Shown here one piece after another: positions 34,314 through 42,500 of a stretch of 42,500 nt of DNA. Where the stretch lies: positions 1 to 42,500 of the forward strand of contig NZ_CP162131.1 in NCBI RefSeq assembly GCF_040833975.1, read 5' to 3'. The position numbers were made by a program, and so were the translations under genes. Each line of letters begins with the position of its first letter. Positions within the stretch are counted from its first letter, which is position 1. This stretch comes from Leptospira sp. WS92.C1. GTDB lineage: Bacteria > Spirochaetota > Leptospiria > Leptospirales > Leptospiraceae. The notes under the pieces were generated by a model. That model was not told the origin of the DNA, ran no database searches, and was given only the letters and a program-made list of their open reading frames with translations.

Positions 34314-35000
34314 ATGAATGCACTCAAAAAAGATTTCGCACCGATTCCAGAAAACGATGTAACGGCCGAAAAAGGTTCGTTGCGATTGGTGAATCCTTCC
34401 AGTTTCAATCAAGACAAGAAGATCAAGACTTTTGAGAAAGGAGAGGTTCTATTTCGAGAAGGTGAAACCTCTAATGGATTCTATATCATTTTGAAGGGAG
34501 CGGTTCGCGCTTATCGAGCTTCCAAAAATCAGGGTAAACAACAGACATTCAAAATTCATTGCGTAGGAAGCTGGGTTGGATTGAGGGATTCGATCGGAGG
34601 CGGAAAGTATCTTCACAATGCGACCGCGTTGGAGGATACGGAAGTACAATTCATATCCGAATCGGAATTCAGGCTTCTTCTTCAGGCGGATCCCGGATTT
34701 CGAGATTTGGTTTTTGATCGAATCGCGAACGAAAGCCGCGAAGCCGAAAATAAGATCTACTCGATGGGAACCCGTCAAGTACACGCGCAGGTCGCCGAAT
34801 ATCTTTTGGATAGCATGAACGAACAAGGACAGGAAATTGAACTGCCATTTACGCGGGAGGTTATGGCTTCGATCATCGGAGTTAAAACGGAAACCCTCGT
34901 TCGGACCCTTTCCGACTTAAAATGCAGGGGTTGGATCGAGATAGATAAGAAAAAAATCATAGTACAAGACAAAGAGCATCTCGCCAGATTGTTGGATTAG
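34314..35000 (+). CDS. Crp/Fnr-family transcriptional regulator
   Basis: A 228-residue regulator with a cyclic-nucleotide-binding-type barrel (about 38-135, FEKGEVLFREGETSNGFYII, LKGAVRAY) and a Crp helix-turn-helix (about 160-220, LPFTREVMASIIGVKTETLV then RTLSDLKCRGWIEI). It lacks the N-terminal cysteine cluster of oxygen-sensing Fnr, having only two scattered cysteines. The exact cAMP-binding arginine is not evident, so the ligand is unknown. GAGG lies before the ATG. The three transport genes follow with gaps of 21 and 6 bp and an overlap, so it is probably the regulator of, and co-transcribed with, the efflux system. Confidence 0.93.
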   Translation: MNALKKDFAPIPENDVTAEKGSLRLVNPSSFNQDKKIKTFEKGEVLFREGETSNGFYIILKGAVRAYRASKNQGKQQTFKIHCVGSWVGLRDSIGGGKYLHNATALEDTEVQFISESEFRLLLQADPGFRDLVFDRIANESREAENKIYSMGTRQVHAQVAEYLLDSMNEQGQEIELPFTREVMASIIGVKTETLVRTLSDLKCRGWIEIDKKKIIVQDKEHLARLLD

Positions 35001-35021
35001 ATCGCAGGGAACGTAAGATAA

Positions 35022-35831
35022 ATGAATCTACTTCGGGCTTATTTTAAAATCGTGGTCGGCTCTCTTTGGGGGCGCGTTGCGTTCTTAGGCGTTTCTTTGA
35101 TTATTCTAATATCCGTATTTTATATAATACTAAATAACAAACGATCCGAGTTCGCACCTAAGATTGGACCGATCGTCGAACTGGTGTATTCTTTGGGAAC
35201 GGTAAAGTCGGAACGGGTTTATCATCTCAAGATGGGCGTTACATCCTCCATTGGTAAACTTTATGTGGAGGAGGGCCAGGTCGTAAAGGCAGGTCAATTG
35301 ATTCTTATAACGGACTCCGGAGTTTCCTTTGCTGCTCCATTTTCAGGGACGGTCACTTCTCTTTTGTTTCAGGAAGGCGAAATCGTCATGCCGGGAACGC
35401 CGGTTCTTACGATGATGGATTTGAACAAAACATACATCCTTCTTTCGCTGGATCAGGATTCGATGTTGCGGATTCGCACCGGACAAAAAGCGGAACTAAG
35501 CTTCGAGAACTTACGGGGAAATAAAATGTTCGGAAAGGTCAGCCGGGTTTATCCTTCCGACGGTCAATTTTTCGTCCGTGTCGACGTGGACTCGATGCCC
35601 GAAGGAATTTTACCGGAGATGACTGCGGACGTAGCGCTGGAAGTGGCGCGCAAGGAGAACGCCGTATTGATTCCGATCAGAGCCGTGGAAAAAGGCAGGA
35701 TACGCGTTAGGCGGAACGGAAAAACGTTCTGGGTGCAAGCCAACGTCGGTGCCGTCGACGGCGAATGGTGCGAGGTCTTGGCAGATTCGGTGCTGCCGAC
35801 CGATACGGTCTTTTTAAACGGAGAAAAGTAA
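35022..35831 (+). CDS. Membrane fusion protein of an ABC efflux system
   Basis: A 269-residue HlyD/MacA-type adaptor: an N-terminal signal anchor (about 17-37, GRVAFLGVSLIILISVFYII), a lipoyl-like half-motif pair (YVEEGQVVKAGQLILITDSG and AAPFSGTVTSLLFQEGEIV), a beta-barrel (ILLSLDQDSMLRIRTGQKAE) and a membrane-proximal domain at the C-terminus (AVEKGRIRVRRNGKTFWVQA). It is shorter than most adaptors because the coiled-coil hairpin between the lipoyl halves is missing, so reach to an outer-membrane channel would be limited. It lies directly before the permease gene. Confidence 0.9.
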   Translation: MNLLRAYFKIVVGSLWGRVAFLGVSLIILISVFYIILNNKRSEFAPKIGPIVELVYSLGTVKSERVYHLKMGVTSSIGKLYVEEGQVVKAGQLILITDSGVSFAAPFSGTVTSLLFQEGEIVMPGTPVLTMMDLNKTYILLSLDQDSMLRIRTGQKAELSFENLRGNKMFGKVSRVYPSDGQFFVRVDVDSMPEGILPEMTADVALEVARKENAVLIPIRAVEKGRIRVRRNGKTFWVQANVGAVDGEWCEVLADSVLPTDTVFLNGEK

Positions 35832-35837
35832 ACCCGC

Positions 35838-37091
35838 ATGTTTTTTCTCGCGATTCGACAATTGTTAAAGAGACCTCAGCAGACTTTTCTGACTTTCTTG
35901 GCGATTCTTCTTGGAACTGCCGGGTATGTCGTTTTTTCCGGGATGATGCTGGGCTTTCAGGAATATATCACGGATCAGCTCGTGAACAACGACGCGCAAA
36001 TCCGCATTTCTCCTCGGGACGAAGTTTTAAAGAAGGAAAGTTTTGAAGGCGTTTTCTATCCCGATTCGACCGTACGATGGATCAATCCTCCCTCGGGAAA
36101 AACCGACTCTACTCAGCTAACAAACATTAAAGGTTGGTTTTTGAAATTGGATCGGGACGAACGTGTGGAAGCGTATGCCCCGCAGCTCAACAGACAACTT
36201 ATCTTCAAATTCGGAAAGCAGACTCTTCCCGGAAAACTCCAAGGGATCGATCCGGCTCGTCAAACCAAAGTGACCACAATCGGTAAATACGTGGAAAAAG
36301 GGAATCTCAGCGATCTCGATCGGGGAGGCGATATGATTTTTGCCGGTGCCGGATTGTTGGAAAAACTCGGCGCTGAAACCGGTGATACTCTACAGGTGGT
36401 CACTACGAACGGTAAAATATCGAACGTCAAAGTGGGCGGGGTCTTTCGAGTCGGGAATCGAATGATCGATGATACGACCGTCTATGCTTCTCTGAGGACG
36501 GTTCAACGGATCACACAATCGAACGGAGTCATATCGGAAATCGCCGTTCGATTGGTCGACGTTTCAAAAGCGGCGGATGTCGCCACGGAGTGGTCCTTTT
36601 TCACTAAGGACAAGGTTCAAAGCTGGGATCAGACTTATGAAAGCGTGTTATCCGTATTTAAAACGCAAAATATCGTAAGGAATACGACGACGTTTACGAT
36701 TATACTAGTTGTTGCTTTCGGAATATACAACGTTTTGAATATGGTTGTGAATCATAAAAAAAGGGAAATCGCGATCCTTCGATCCGTCGGTTTTGACGAA
36801 GGGGATACGATCCGGCTCTTTATCATACAGGGACTTTTGTTGGGTTTGCTGGGCGCCGCTTGCGGTCTGATTGTGGGAGCGATCGCGTGTTATGCCTTGG
36901 ACGGTTATCCGATCGGCGGCAAAACGACGAAGGGACAAGTTATGGTCAACGTGATGAAGATATCTTGGGATTACTCGATCTATGTAAAGGCTTTCAGCTT
37001 ATCCGTGATCACGAGCGGAATTGCGGCCTATATTCCCGCGAAATCCGCTTCGAAACTTTCTCCCGTCGAAATCATACGAGGAAGCGCTTGA
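35838..37091 (+). CDS. ABC transporter permease (MacB/FtsX family)
   Basis: A 417-residue permease with the four-helix MacB/LolCE layout: one helix at about 17-38, a periplasmic domain of some 230 residues, and three helices near the C-terminus (about 283-305, 330-355 and 380-403). Family marks are RQLLKRPQQTFLTFLAILLG at the start, KKREIAILRSVGFDEGD before helix 3 and the ending PAKSASKLSPVEIIRG. Its TGA stop overlaps the TTG start of the ATPase gene. Substrates of such exporters include peptides, lipoproteins, antibiotics and signalling molecules; which one applies is unknown. Confidence 0.94.
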   Translation: MFFLAIRQLLKRPQQTFLTFLAILLGTAGYVVFSGMMLGFQEYITDQLVNNDAQIRISPRDEVLKKESFEGVFYPDSTVRWINPPSGKTDSTQLTNIKGWFLKLDRDERVEAYAPQLNRQLIFKFGKQTLPGKLQGIDPARQTKVTTIGKYVEKGNLSDLDRGGDMIFAGAGLLEKLGAETGDTLQVVTTNGKISNVKVGGVFRVGNRMIDDTTVYASLRTVQRITQSNGVISEIAVRLVDVSKAADVATEWSFFTKDKVQSWDQTYESVLSVFKTQNIVRNTTTFTIILVVAFGIYNVLNMVVNHKKREIAILRSVGFDEGDTIRLFIIQGLLLGLLGAACGLIVGAIACYALDGYPIGGKTTKGQVMVNVMKISWDYSIYVKAFSLSVITSGIAAYIPAKSASKLSPVEIIRGSA

Positions 37092-37825
37092 ATCCGGGAA
37101 GATCTCATGCGATCGAAAAGAAAGAGGACGCTGCAATTGAGTGTACGTCCTTATCCAAACGATTCGGAGAACCGCCGACTTACGCAGTGCAGGAGGCGGA
37201 GTTCAGTCTGCAGCGTGGAGAGTTTGTCGCATTAACGGGGAGATCCGGATCAGGAAAGTCGACCTTATTGTATATGCTGAGTGGATTGGATCATCCGAGT
37301 TCGGGAAAGGTGTTCCTCAACGGCATGGATATATTTTCGATGCCGAGCAAAGACACTCATATTTTCCGAAATTTGAATATAGGATTCGTATTCCAATTTC
37401 ATTATCTTCTGCCCGAGTTGACCGCGATCGAGAATATATTGATGCCGACGCGCAAAACGGAAAAAAATGTCGTTAAGAGGGACGAAGCCAGAAGGCTTCT
37501 TTCCGAATTCGGGTTGGAGCACTGTAAGGACAAATTTCCTTCCCAAATGTCCGGAGGCGAGCAGCAAAGAACCGCAATTGCGCGGGCGCTGATCATGAAT
37601 CCGATTTTCCTGTTTGCGGACGAACCTACGGGGAATTTGGACACGGAGAACGGTGACAAGGCCATGGAAATCCTGAAACGGATCAATCAAGAGAACCGAA
37701 CCACCGTCGTATTTGTGACGCACGACCCAGATTACGCGGCCTTGGCGGGACGTAGAATCAACATGGTGGATGGAAGAATCCATTCTGATTCTCTGCAAAA
37801 GATAAACAAGGCCGTTTCGCGGTAA
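37088..37825 (+). CDS. ABC transporter ATPase (MacB/LolD-like)
   Basis: A 245-residue ATPase with Walker A GRSGSGKST, Q-loop GFVFQFHYLLPELTA, signature MSGGEQQR (usually LSGGQQQR), Walker B IFLFADEPTGNLD and the switch histidine in VTHDPDYA. The start is TTG 37088, whose last two bases overlap the permease stop (TTGA), with GAGGAAG just ahead. The frame is open further upstream, but only as antisense-like translation across the permease gene. It energises the exporter formed with the two preceding genes. Fourth gene of the operon. Confidence 0.94.
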   Translation: MNPGRSHAIEKKEDAAIECTSLSKRFGEPPTYAVQEAEFSLQRGEFVALTGRSGSGKSTLLYMLSGLDHPSSGKVFLNGMDIFSMPSKDTHIFRNLNIGFVFQFHYLLPELTAIENILMPTRKTEKNVVKRDEARRLLSEFGLEHCKDKFPSQMSGGEQQRTAIARALIMNPIFLFADEPTGNLDTENGDKAMEILKRINQENRTTVVFVTHDPDYAALAGRRINMVDGRIHSDSLQKINKAVSR

Positions 37826-37864
37826 AAAGATTTTCCGTTGTCTGTTGCTTTAGAAGTTTCTAAT

Positions 37865-38659
37865 TTAAGAATGTTTTTTTTTCTTCTTGGCCGAGGCTTT
37901 CTTTTTCGGTTTTGCTTTTTTATTAGCGGCCTTTTTCGAAGTTTTCTTTTGTTTCTTTCCAATTCCCGCAATTCCCGGCAGCTTCATTCCTGCGATCGTA
38001 TATGCCAATTCGATTAATTCTTCTAAACCCAAAACTTCCATAATATGAAGATTTTTTTCAAATCCTAAGGTTCTTAAAAATACCAAAAGATTTTGGACTC
38101 CGAAGGCTTGGATCAATTTCGGAATATCGCCGACTCCTCGTTTTCGAATCCAAATACCGGATTGTTCCGGGGTGAGTTCTTGAACGACTGGAATCAATTC
38201 GGTAGGCGGTACTTGGAGAGAAAGTTGTATGAAATTTTGAACCCCAACTTCTTTTAACAATGCGATCGATTTCTGAGATCCGATGTTTTTTAATAATTCT
38301 GCCGAAGATTCTTTTCCGGTTTTGAGCGACATCTCCGCAATATCGGAGGCGGGAATGGAGGTGGATAAAAGAACTAGATCATCCATGGGTATACTATTTG
38401 CAAAATATGTAATGTCTCCCGGGTGAGCTGTGGAAAGAAGTGTTACTAACGTTTCCTCCGGAATTCGATTTAAAAATTCAACGATTGTTTTTTCGTCCAG
38501 ACTTTGACTTATATAAAGTAATGTCTTATGGTCTACTTTTTCCGAAAGAGAATATAGTTTTTCGTATCCAAGCGAACGAAACAGTTGAAAAGATTTTCCC
38601 GTACCTAATTTATCGAGGTATTCCAAAGCCTTTCCGATCTGATTGATCACTTTTTTCAT
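37865..38659 (-). CDS. Helical-repeat protein with lysine-rich tail, function unknown
   Basis: A 264-residue protein made of short alpha-helical units, with recurring IPxxxL-type steps (RIPEETLVTLLSTAHPGDIT, SIPMDDLVLLSTSIPASDIA, VPPTELIPVVQELTPEQSGI), similar in style to MgtE-N or FliG-like helical repeats. The last 35 residues are almost only lysine, alanine and serine (KKASAKKKKKHS), like histone-H1-type tails, and could bind DNA, RNA or anionic lipid. There is no signal peptide. Its ATG overlaps the stop of the upstream 303-residue gene by 4 bp. No family is recognised. Confidence 0.82.
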   Translation of the reverse strand: MKKVINQIGKALEYLDKLGTGKSFQLFRSLGYEKLYSLSEKVDHKTLLYISQSLDEKTIVEFLNRIPEETLVTLLSTAHPGDITYFANSIPMDDLVLLSTSIPASDIAEMSLKTGKESSAELLKNIGSQKSIALLKEVGVQNFIQLSLQVPPTELIPVVQELTPEQSGIWIRKRGVGDIPKLIQAFGVQNLLVFLRTLGFEKNLHIMEVLGLEELIELAYTIAGMKLPGIAGIGKKQKKTSKKAANKKAKPKKKASAKKKKKHS

Positions 38660-39567
38660 TCAAGCACGTCCTCAAGAAGTCCGGAGACAAGCTCAGTCAG
38701 AGGTTTTTGTTTATGAATTGCAAGAATGTTTTCGGCTGTATTTTTAGAAATTGCATCTCTGAAGTGGATGTACTCTTTTTCAGAATATCCGAGAAATTCT
38801 TTTAGAGTTTCCGCTCTGTATTCGTTTAAGATGGAATCTCTAAAATTCTCATAAAACTTTTCCAGACTTTTTTCTAAAAGCGGATCTCGAGAAACTGCGT
38901 CTCTGAGTTTTTCGAGATGTTTTCGTAAGTCCGATGCTTGTATATAGCCGATCTCCGAAAATCCGGATTGAAAAAGTATTTTCAGTGTGTTTCTGATCAG
39001 CATTTTTCCGGCTTCGCTTTCGGAAGAGGAATGAAGAATCTCCGCCATTCTCTCCGTAAAACCCGGTAGCAGTGCCGATAGAAAACCTGAAATTTGTTTT
39101 TCAAATCCGGCGGCTTGAAATACTCCTGCAAGTGGATTCAGTTTTTTATTAAATTCGATCAGAATTTTTTCCAAGCCATCTGCGAACATCGATTGAACTT
39201 CGGCCTGATTTAAAATTTTCATCAAAAAAATCTTTGACGGAGCGGCTACGGTTCTTGCGGCTAATTCTAAAATTGCCTCCTGTGTTTCCAAACTCATCGC
39301 ATCCGATACCGAATCAAACGGAACCAACGTTTGAATGTCCAAACCTTGAAAAATGTTCCTTATTTTTTCTTCGGGGATCCTGATTCCCGAAATCGGCTCC
39401 AATGACAGAGAAATCTTTTCCGGTAAAAGTTCCTTTAAGGTAGAATCAAACAGAAAATCTAAAATTCTCCGGACACTTTTCTGAACCTTTTCCGTATCTT
39501 CGATCCATTTCTTTGCGGCTGATTTATATTCCTTTTTAGAGGAAAAGAGTCGTTTCCAAAATCCCAT
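38656..39567 (-). CDS. Helical protein of unknown function
   Basis: A 303-residue protein, apparently all helical, with alternating amphipathic segments and few prolines. It begins with a basic stretch (FWKRLFSSKKEYKSAAKKW) that may touch the membrane surface. No signal peptide, no transmembrane helix, no recognised motif. It is sandwiched between the PlsC-like gene (19-bp gap) and the helical-repeat gene (4-bp overlap), so all three are likely to be one transcript; a role in the cell envelope or lipid handling is a guess. Confidence 0.82.
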   Translation of the reverse strand: MGFWKRLFSSKKEYKSAAKKWIEDTEKVQKSVRRILDFLFDSTLKELLPEKISLSLEPISGIRIPEEKIRNIFQGLDIQTLVPFDSVSDAMSLETQEAILELAARTVAAPSKIFLMKILNQAEVQSMFADGLEKILIEFNKKLNPLAGVFQAAGFEKQISGFLSALLPGFTERMAEILHSSSESEAGKMLIRNTLKILFQSGFSEIGYIQASDLRKHLEKLRDAVSRDPLLEKSLEKFYENFRDSILNEYRAETLKEFLGYSEKEYIHFRDAISKNTAENILAIHKQKPLTELVSGLLEDVLE

Positions 39568-39586
39568 TCTTACTAAGTTCCTCGAT

Positions 39587-40720
39587 TTAAGTTAGAGAGA
39601 GTAAAATCTTTTCCAACGCGGGTCTATGGTAGGAAAGTTGATTGGAGTGATACAAAAGAATATTCTTCTTAATTAGATTTCTCGTATCTTCTTCTTTATA
39701 CAGAAGTTTTTCGCTCGCCAATACGTCTCCGTTTCCGTTGAGTCTTAACAGCTTATGATCCAAACCTTTTTTGAGAATATTTTGAAATGCGTCTTCCAAG
39801 TGATTTGAAAATAGTTTTCCCGAAATGTGAATTTCTTTTCCTTTCTTACGAATTTCTTCTGCAAAATTTTGAAGTCTTTTGAATAAAATTTCTTTTCCAA
39901 CGCCTGTTTCCGTTCCTAGTTGCAGAAGAATGGCGGAAAGTAAATTGCCTGAAGTCGCAACATAATTCTTTCCTAATCTTTCTTTAACGATATTCGCAAC
40001 TTGGTCACTTTCGGCGGTTTCCGAGATTTCGAAATTATCTCCGTATGAGATATGCAGTTGAGTTTTTTTTGAAGAGATATAATCGTATGTGAGGGTAAAT
40101 GAAATAAAGTGAACGTCCTTTATCTTAGTACGGATAAAATACACACCTTTTTTTATCTGATTGAGATAGCCATCGTGATTGAAAGTGCCTTCCGGAAACA
40201 TAAATAAATTTCTTCCAGAACGAACCCGATCCACAAGCGTGTTCCATTCTTGATCGACCAAATCTCTGAGTTCACCTTTTTTTAACAATTCGCGCGCGTT
40301 GTCTCTAAAAGGACGTTTAATGGGAAAAGAACCGATATAGGCTAATAAGATGGGAATGATATTCGTTTTATCGATCAGCTTGAAAATCAGTTTCAAGCTT
40401 CCTTTGGGGCGAAATTCTTTGACTAAAAAATCCTTCTTCAAGATATCTTCTCTTACTGGGATTGCAAATTTAATCTTTGGTTGAACCATTCTATGAATCG
40501 CTGCAAGACCGAAAATGTCTCCCTCGCCCACGTGATTTCCGATGAGCACGGTGGGATAGGGTGCGTAAAGAATTTTATCGCGATTGGATTCTTCGAAGTA
40601 TTCTTCTATAGAATCAAAAAGAATCCCTCTGGTCCTATAAACGAGATTGATCAGCCAATCGTAGGTTTTTTCGGAATAAACGACTTGCGAGGAATTGGGA
40701 ACAACGGAGGTCTCTAACAT
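39587..40720 (-). CDS. PlsC-like glycerolipid acyltransferase
   Basis: A 377-residue protein with the acyltransferase motifs NHVGEGD (His63-x4-Asp68) and FPEGTF (175-180), characteristic of the 1-acylglycerol-3-phosphate acyltransferase superfamily. Between them lie GSFPIKRPFRDNA, which fits motif II. It is longer than typical PlsC; the C-terminal 130 residues (from about 245) form an extra helical region. No N-terminal membrane helix is obvious, but LIFKLIDKTNIIPILLAYIG may be membrane-associated. AAGGGG precedes the ATG. It is the first gene of a three-gene run after alr. Confidence 0.88.
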   Translation of the reverse strand: MLETSVVPNSSQVVYSEKTYDWLINLVYRTRGILFDSIEEYFEESNRDKILYAPYPTVLIGNHVGEGDIFGLAAIHRMVQPKIKFAIPVREDILKKDFLVKEFRPKGSLKLIFKLIDKTNIIPILLAYIGSFPIKRPFRDNARELLKKGELRDLVDQEWNTLVDRVRSGRNLFMFPEGTFNHDGYLNQIKKGVYFIRTKIKDVHFISFTLTYDYISSKKTQLHISYGDNFEISETAESDQVANIVKERLGKNYVATSGNLLSAILLQLGTETGVGKEILFKRLQNFAEEIRKKGKEIHISGKLFSNHLEDAFQNILKKGLDHKLLRLNGNGDVLASEKLLYKEEDTRNLIKKNILLYHSNQLSYHRPALEKILLSLT

Positions 40721-40787
40721 GCGGCCCCTTTTTCATAGTTTTAAAACGTCAGTTCAAATACAAGTAACGCTAAGAAACAAAGAGTTT

Positions 40788-41927
40788 CTAGTCTACAACA
40801 ATCCGGGGAATCGATTCGCTGATTCTTGTAGTAATTTCGTAATTGATCGTGTGAACTCTATCGGCCATATCGTCGGCGGTCACGGATTCTTCCCCGTCGT
40901 GTCCGATGATCGTTACGATACTTCCGATATCCGCGCCCGGTATATGCGTAACGTCGAGCATCGTCATGTTCATACAAATTCTTCCTAAAATACGGGCCCG
41001 CCTTCCAAGCACTAACATGTCCCCATTATTTGAAAGTTTTCGATCCAAGCCTTCGTAATAACCGACCGGCACCACGGCGACCTTTGTAGGATACGAAGTT
41101 TGAAACGTCGAACCGTAACCGATGTAACGATTGGCGGGGTGATTCTGGATATGGACGATTTTCGTTTTCCAAGACAGAACCGGATTCAGTTGAAAGTTTT
41201 TATTTCCGATAAGATTTAAGGACAAGCGGGTTTGTATACTCGGCCAAAGTCCGTATAAAGAAATGCCGACTCGCACCATTTCAAAATGTGCGCTTGGAAA
41301 AAGCAGGGTGGACGCTGAGGCACAGGTGTGTCGGATTAAATTTTTATATCCAAAAGACTCAGCGAGAGAAACCGCGGTTTCGAAATTTCGAATTTGCATT
41401 AAAGAATGCTTATGTTCTAAAACGTCTTCCGTGCTTGCGAAATGAGTGCAAATTCCATCGAGCCGAATTTCAGATTCTTTCAATTTTTCTAAAGTGATTT
41501 GCAGAGTTTCCCCGCGGGTTCCGAGTCTTCCCATCCCGGTATCTACTTTGAGATGAAGTTTCGGAGCGGGACTGAGAGAGGATAAAATTTTAGCCGTCTC
41601 CGGTCTTGAGAACACGATCCAAAAATTGGGATCGGCCAATTGATTTTTTCGAGCCTGGAGATTTTGGATTTCTCCCATGATTAAAATCGGAATGGTCGAG
41701 TCGATGTTTCGGACGATCAGAGCTTCTTCGATCGAGTTGACTCCGATACGCGAAACACCCTCGTCGATACAAAGCTTCGTCATTGTTTCAAGTTCGTGAC
41801 CGTATGCGTTCGACTTTAAAATTGCGGTAAGTGTGGAATCCGGATTCAGAATGGACCGAAAACTATTCAAATTGGTACGAATGGAATGTTTTGAGATTTC
41901 AACCCAGGAAGAAGCTATTTCTTTCAT
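40788..41927 (-). CDS. alr: Alanine racemase
   Basis: A 379-residue PLP enzyme supplying D-alanine for peptidoglycan. The PLP lysine is Lys38 in ILKSNAYGHE, the second catalytic base is Tyr271 in GYGSTF, and the barrel shows HLKVDTGMGRLG and GICTHFAST. The C-terminal domain has GRRARILGRICMNMTMLDVT. Most of the family reads VKANAYGH at the lysine; here the Ala is Ser. The ribosome site ahead of the ATG is weak. A 124-bp divergent gap separates it from the last gene of the window. Confidence 0.96.
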   Translation of the reverse strand: MKEIASSWVEISKHSIRTNLNSFRSILNPDSTLTAILKSNAYGHELETMTKLCIDEGVSRIGVNSIEEALIVRNIDSTIPILIMGEIQNLQARKNQLADPNFWIVFSRPETAKILSSLSPAPKLHLKVDTGMGRLGTRGETLQITLEKLKESEIRLDGICTHFASTEDVLEHKHSLMQIRNFETAVSLAESFGYKNLIRHTCASASTLLFPSAHFEMVRVGISLYGLWPSIQTRLSLNLIGNKNFQLNPVLSWKTKIVHIQNHPANRYIGYGSTFQTSYPTKVAVVPVGYYEGLDRKLSNNGDMLVLGRRARILGRICMNMTMLDVTHIPGADIGSIVTIIGHDGEESVTADDMADRVHTINYEITTRISESIPRIVVD

Positions 41928-41952
41928 CGAATTCTAACCAAAGACCTTCCTA

Positions 41953-42009
<57 letters not shown>

Positions 42010-42035
42010 CCGAGCATTCTCACGAATGCGCGAAC

Positions 42036-42500
<465 letters not shown>

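Noticed and set aside
36860..37087. Upstream extension of the ABC ATPase frame
   Set aside because: The extension lies inside the permease gene in another frame and is arginine-rich and unlike any ATPase N-terminus; TTG 37088 has an ideal ribosome site.

Overview
The window looks like chromosomal DNA of a spirochaete of the genus Leptospira, probably the pathogenic group. The evidence is the codon style (AT-leaning, many TTC/TCC/GAA codons, frequent TTG and GTG starts), a DUF1564-type gene plus a decayed second copy (a family I know only from Leptospira), a mitochondrial-type aconitase, an expanded sensor kinase repertoire, and short dispersed palindromes of the form TGTNGGANNTCCNACA. Species cannot be fixed from the sequence. 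No rRNA, tRNA, CRISPR array, intact insertion sequence or prophage was seen.

Layout. 1-4.3 kb: the 3' end of an unknown gene, a Fis-type regulator with a degenerate AAA+ core, its operon partner of unknown function, an exported protein and a small basic protein. 4.3-6.1 kb: a gene-poor stretch with decayed coding sequence, hairpins and palindromes around one small zinc-ribbon gene. 6.1-10.7 kb: an MBOAT acyltransferase, a polytopic membrane protein on the opposite strand and an SGNH-like membrane protein, together suggesting acylation of a surface glycan. 10.8-15.4 kb: asd, a large unknown cytosolic protein and pyk. 15.4-17.4 kb: a YqjD/YqjE-like membrane trio on the minus strand, then a coiled-coil gene and a pterin carbinolamine dehydratase. 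17.4-20 kb: DUF1564 gene, OmpR-type response regulator, DUF4279 gene, STAS gene. 20-25.8 kb: epmA, an OmpA-domain protein, aconitase, two gene remnants and a TetR regulator.

26-33 kb is a signalling block: a lytic transglycosylase; a soluble histidine kinase whose N-terminus looks like an NMT1/THI5-type substrate-binding protein, with a translationally coupled membrane-anchored partner; an Hsp20 chaperone; and a LytS-like kinase overlapping its LytTR response regulator. 33-37.8 kb: a degraded alpha/beta-hydrolase-like protein, a DUF2892 membrane protein, and an apparent operon of a Crp/Fnr-family regulator, membrane fusion protein, ABC permease and ABC ATPase. A Fur-like palindrome lies in the divergent promoter region. 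37.9-41.9 kb: a minus-strand run of alr, a PlsC-like acyltransferase and two helical proteins of unknown function. The window ends inside a small SRPBCC-like gene.

The most unusual items are the solute-binding-domain kinase, the eroded C-terminal copy of its partner gene just behind aconitase, the AAA+ regulator that has lost its sigma-54 contact motif, and the palindromes, one of which is a perfect 26-bp palindrome. Everything is read by eye; family names rest on motif recognition, not on searches.
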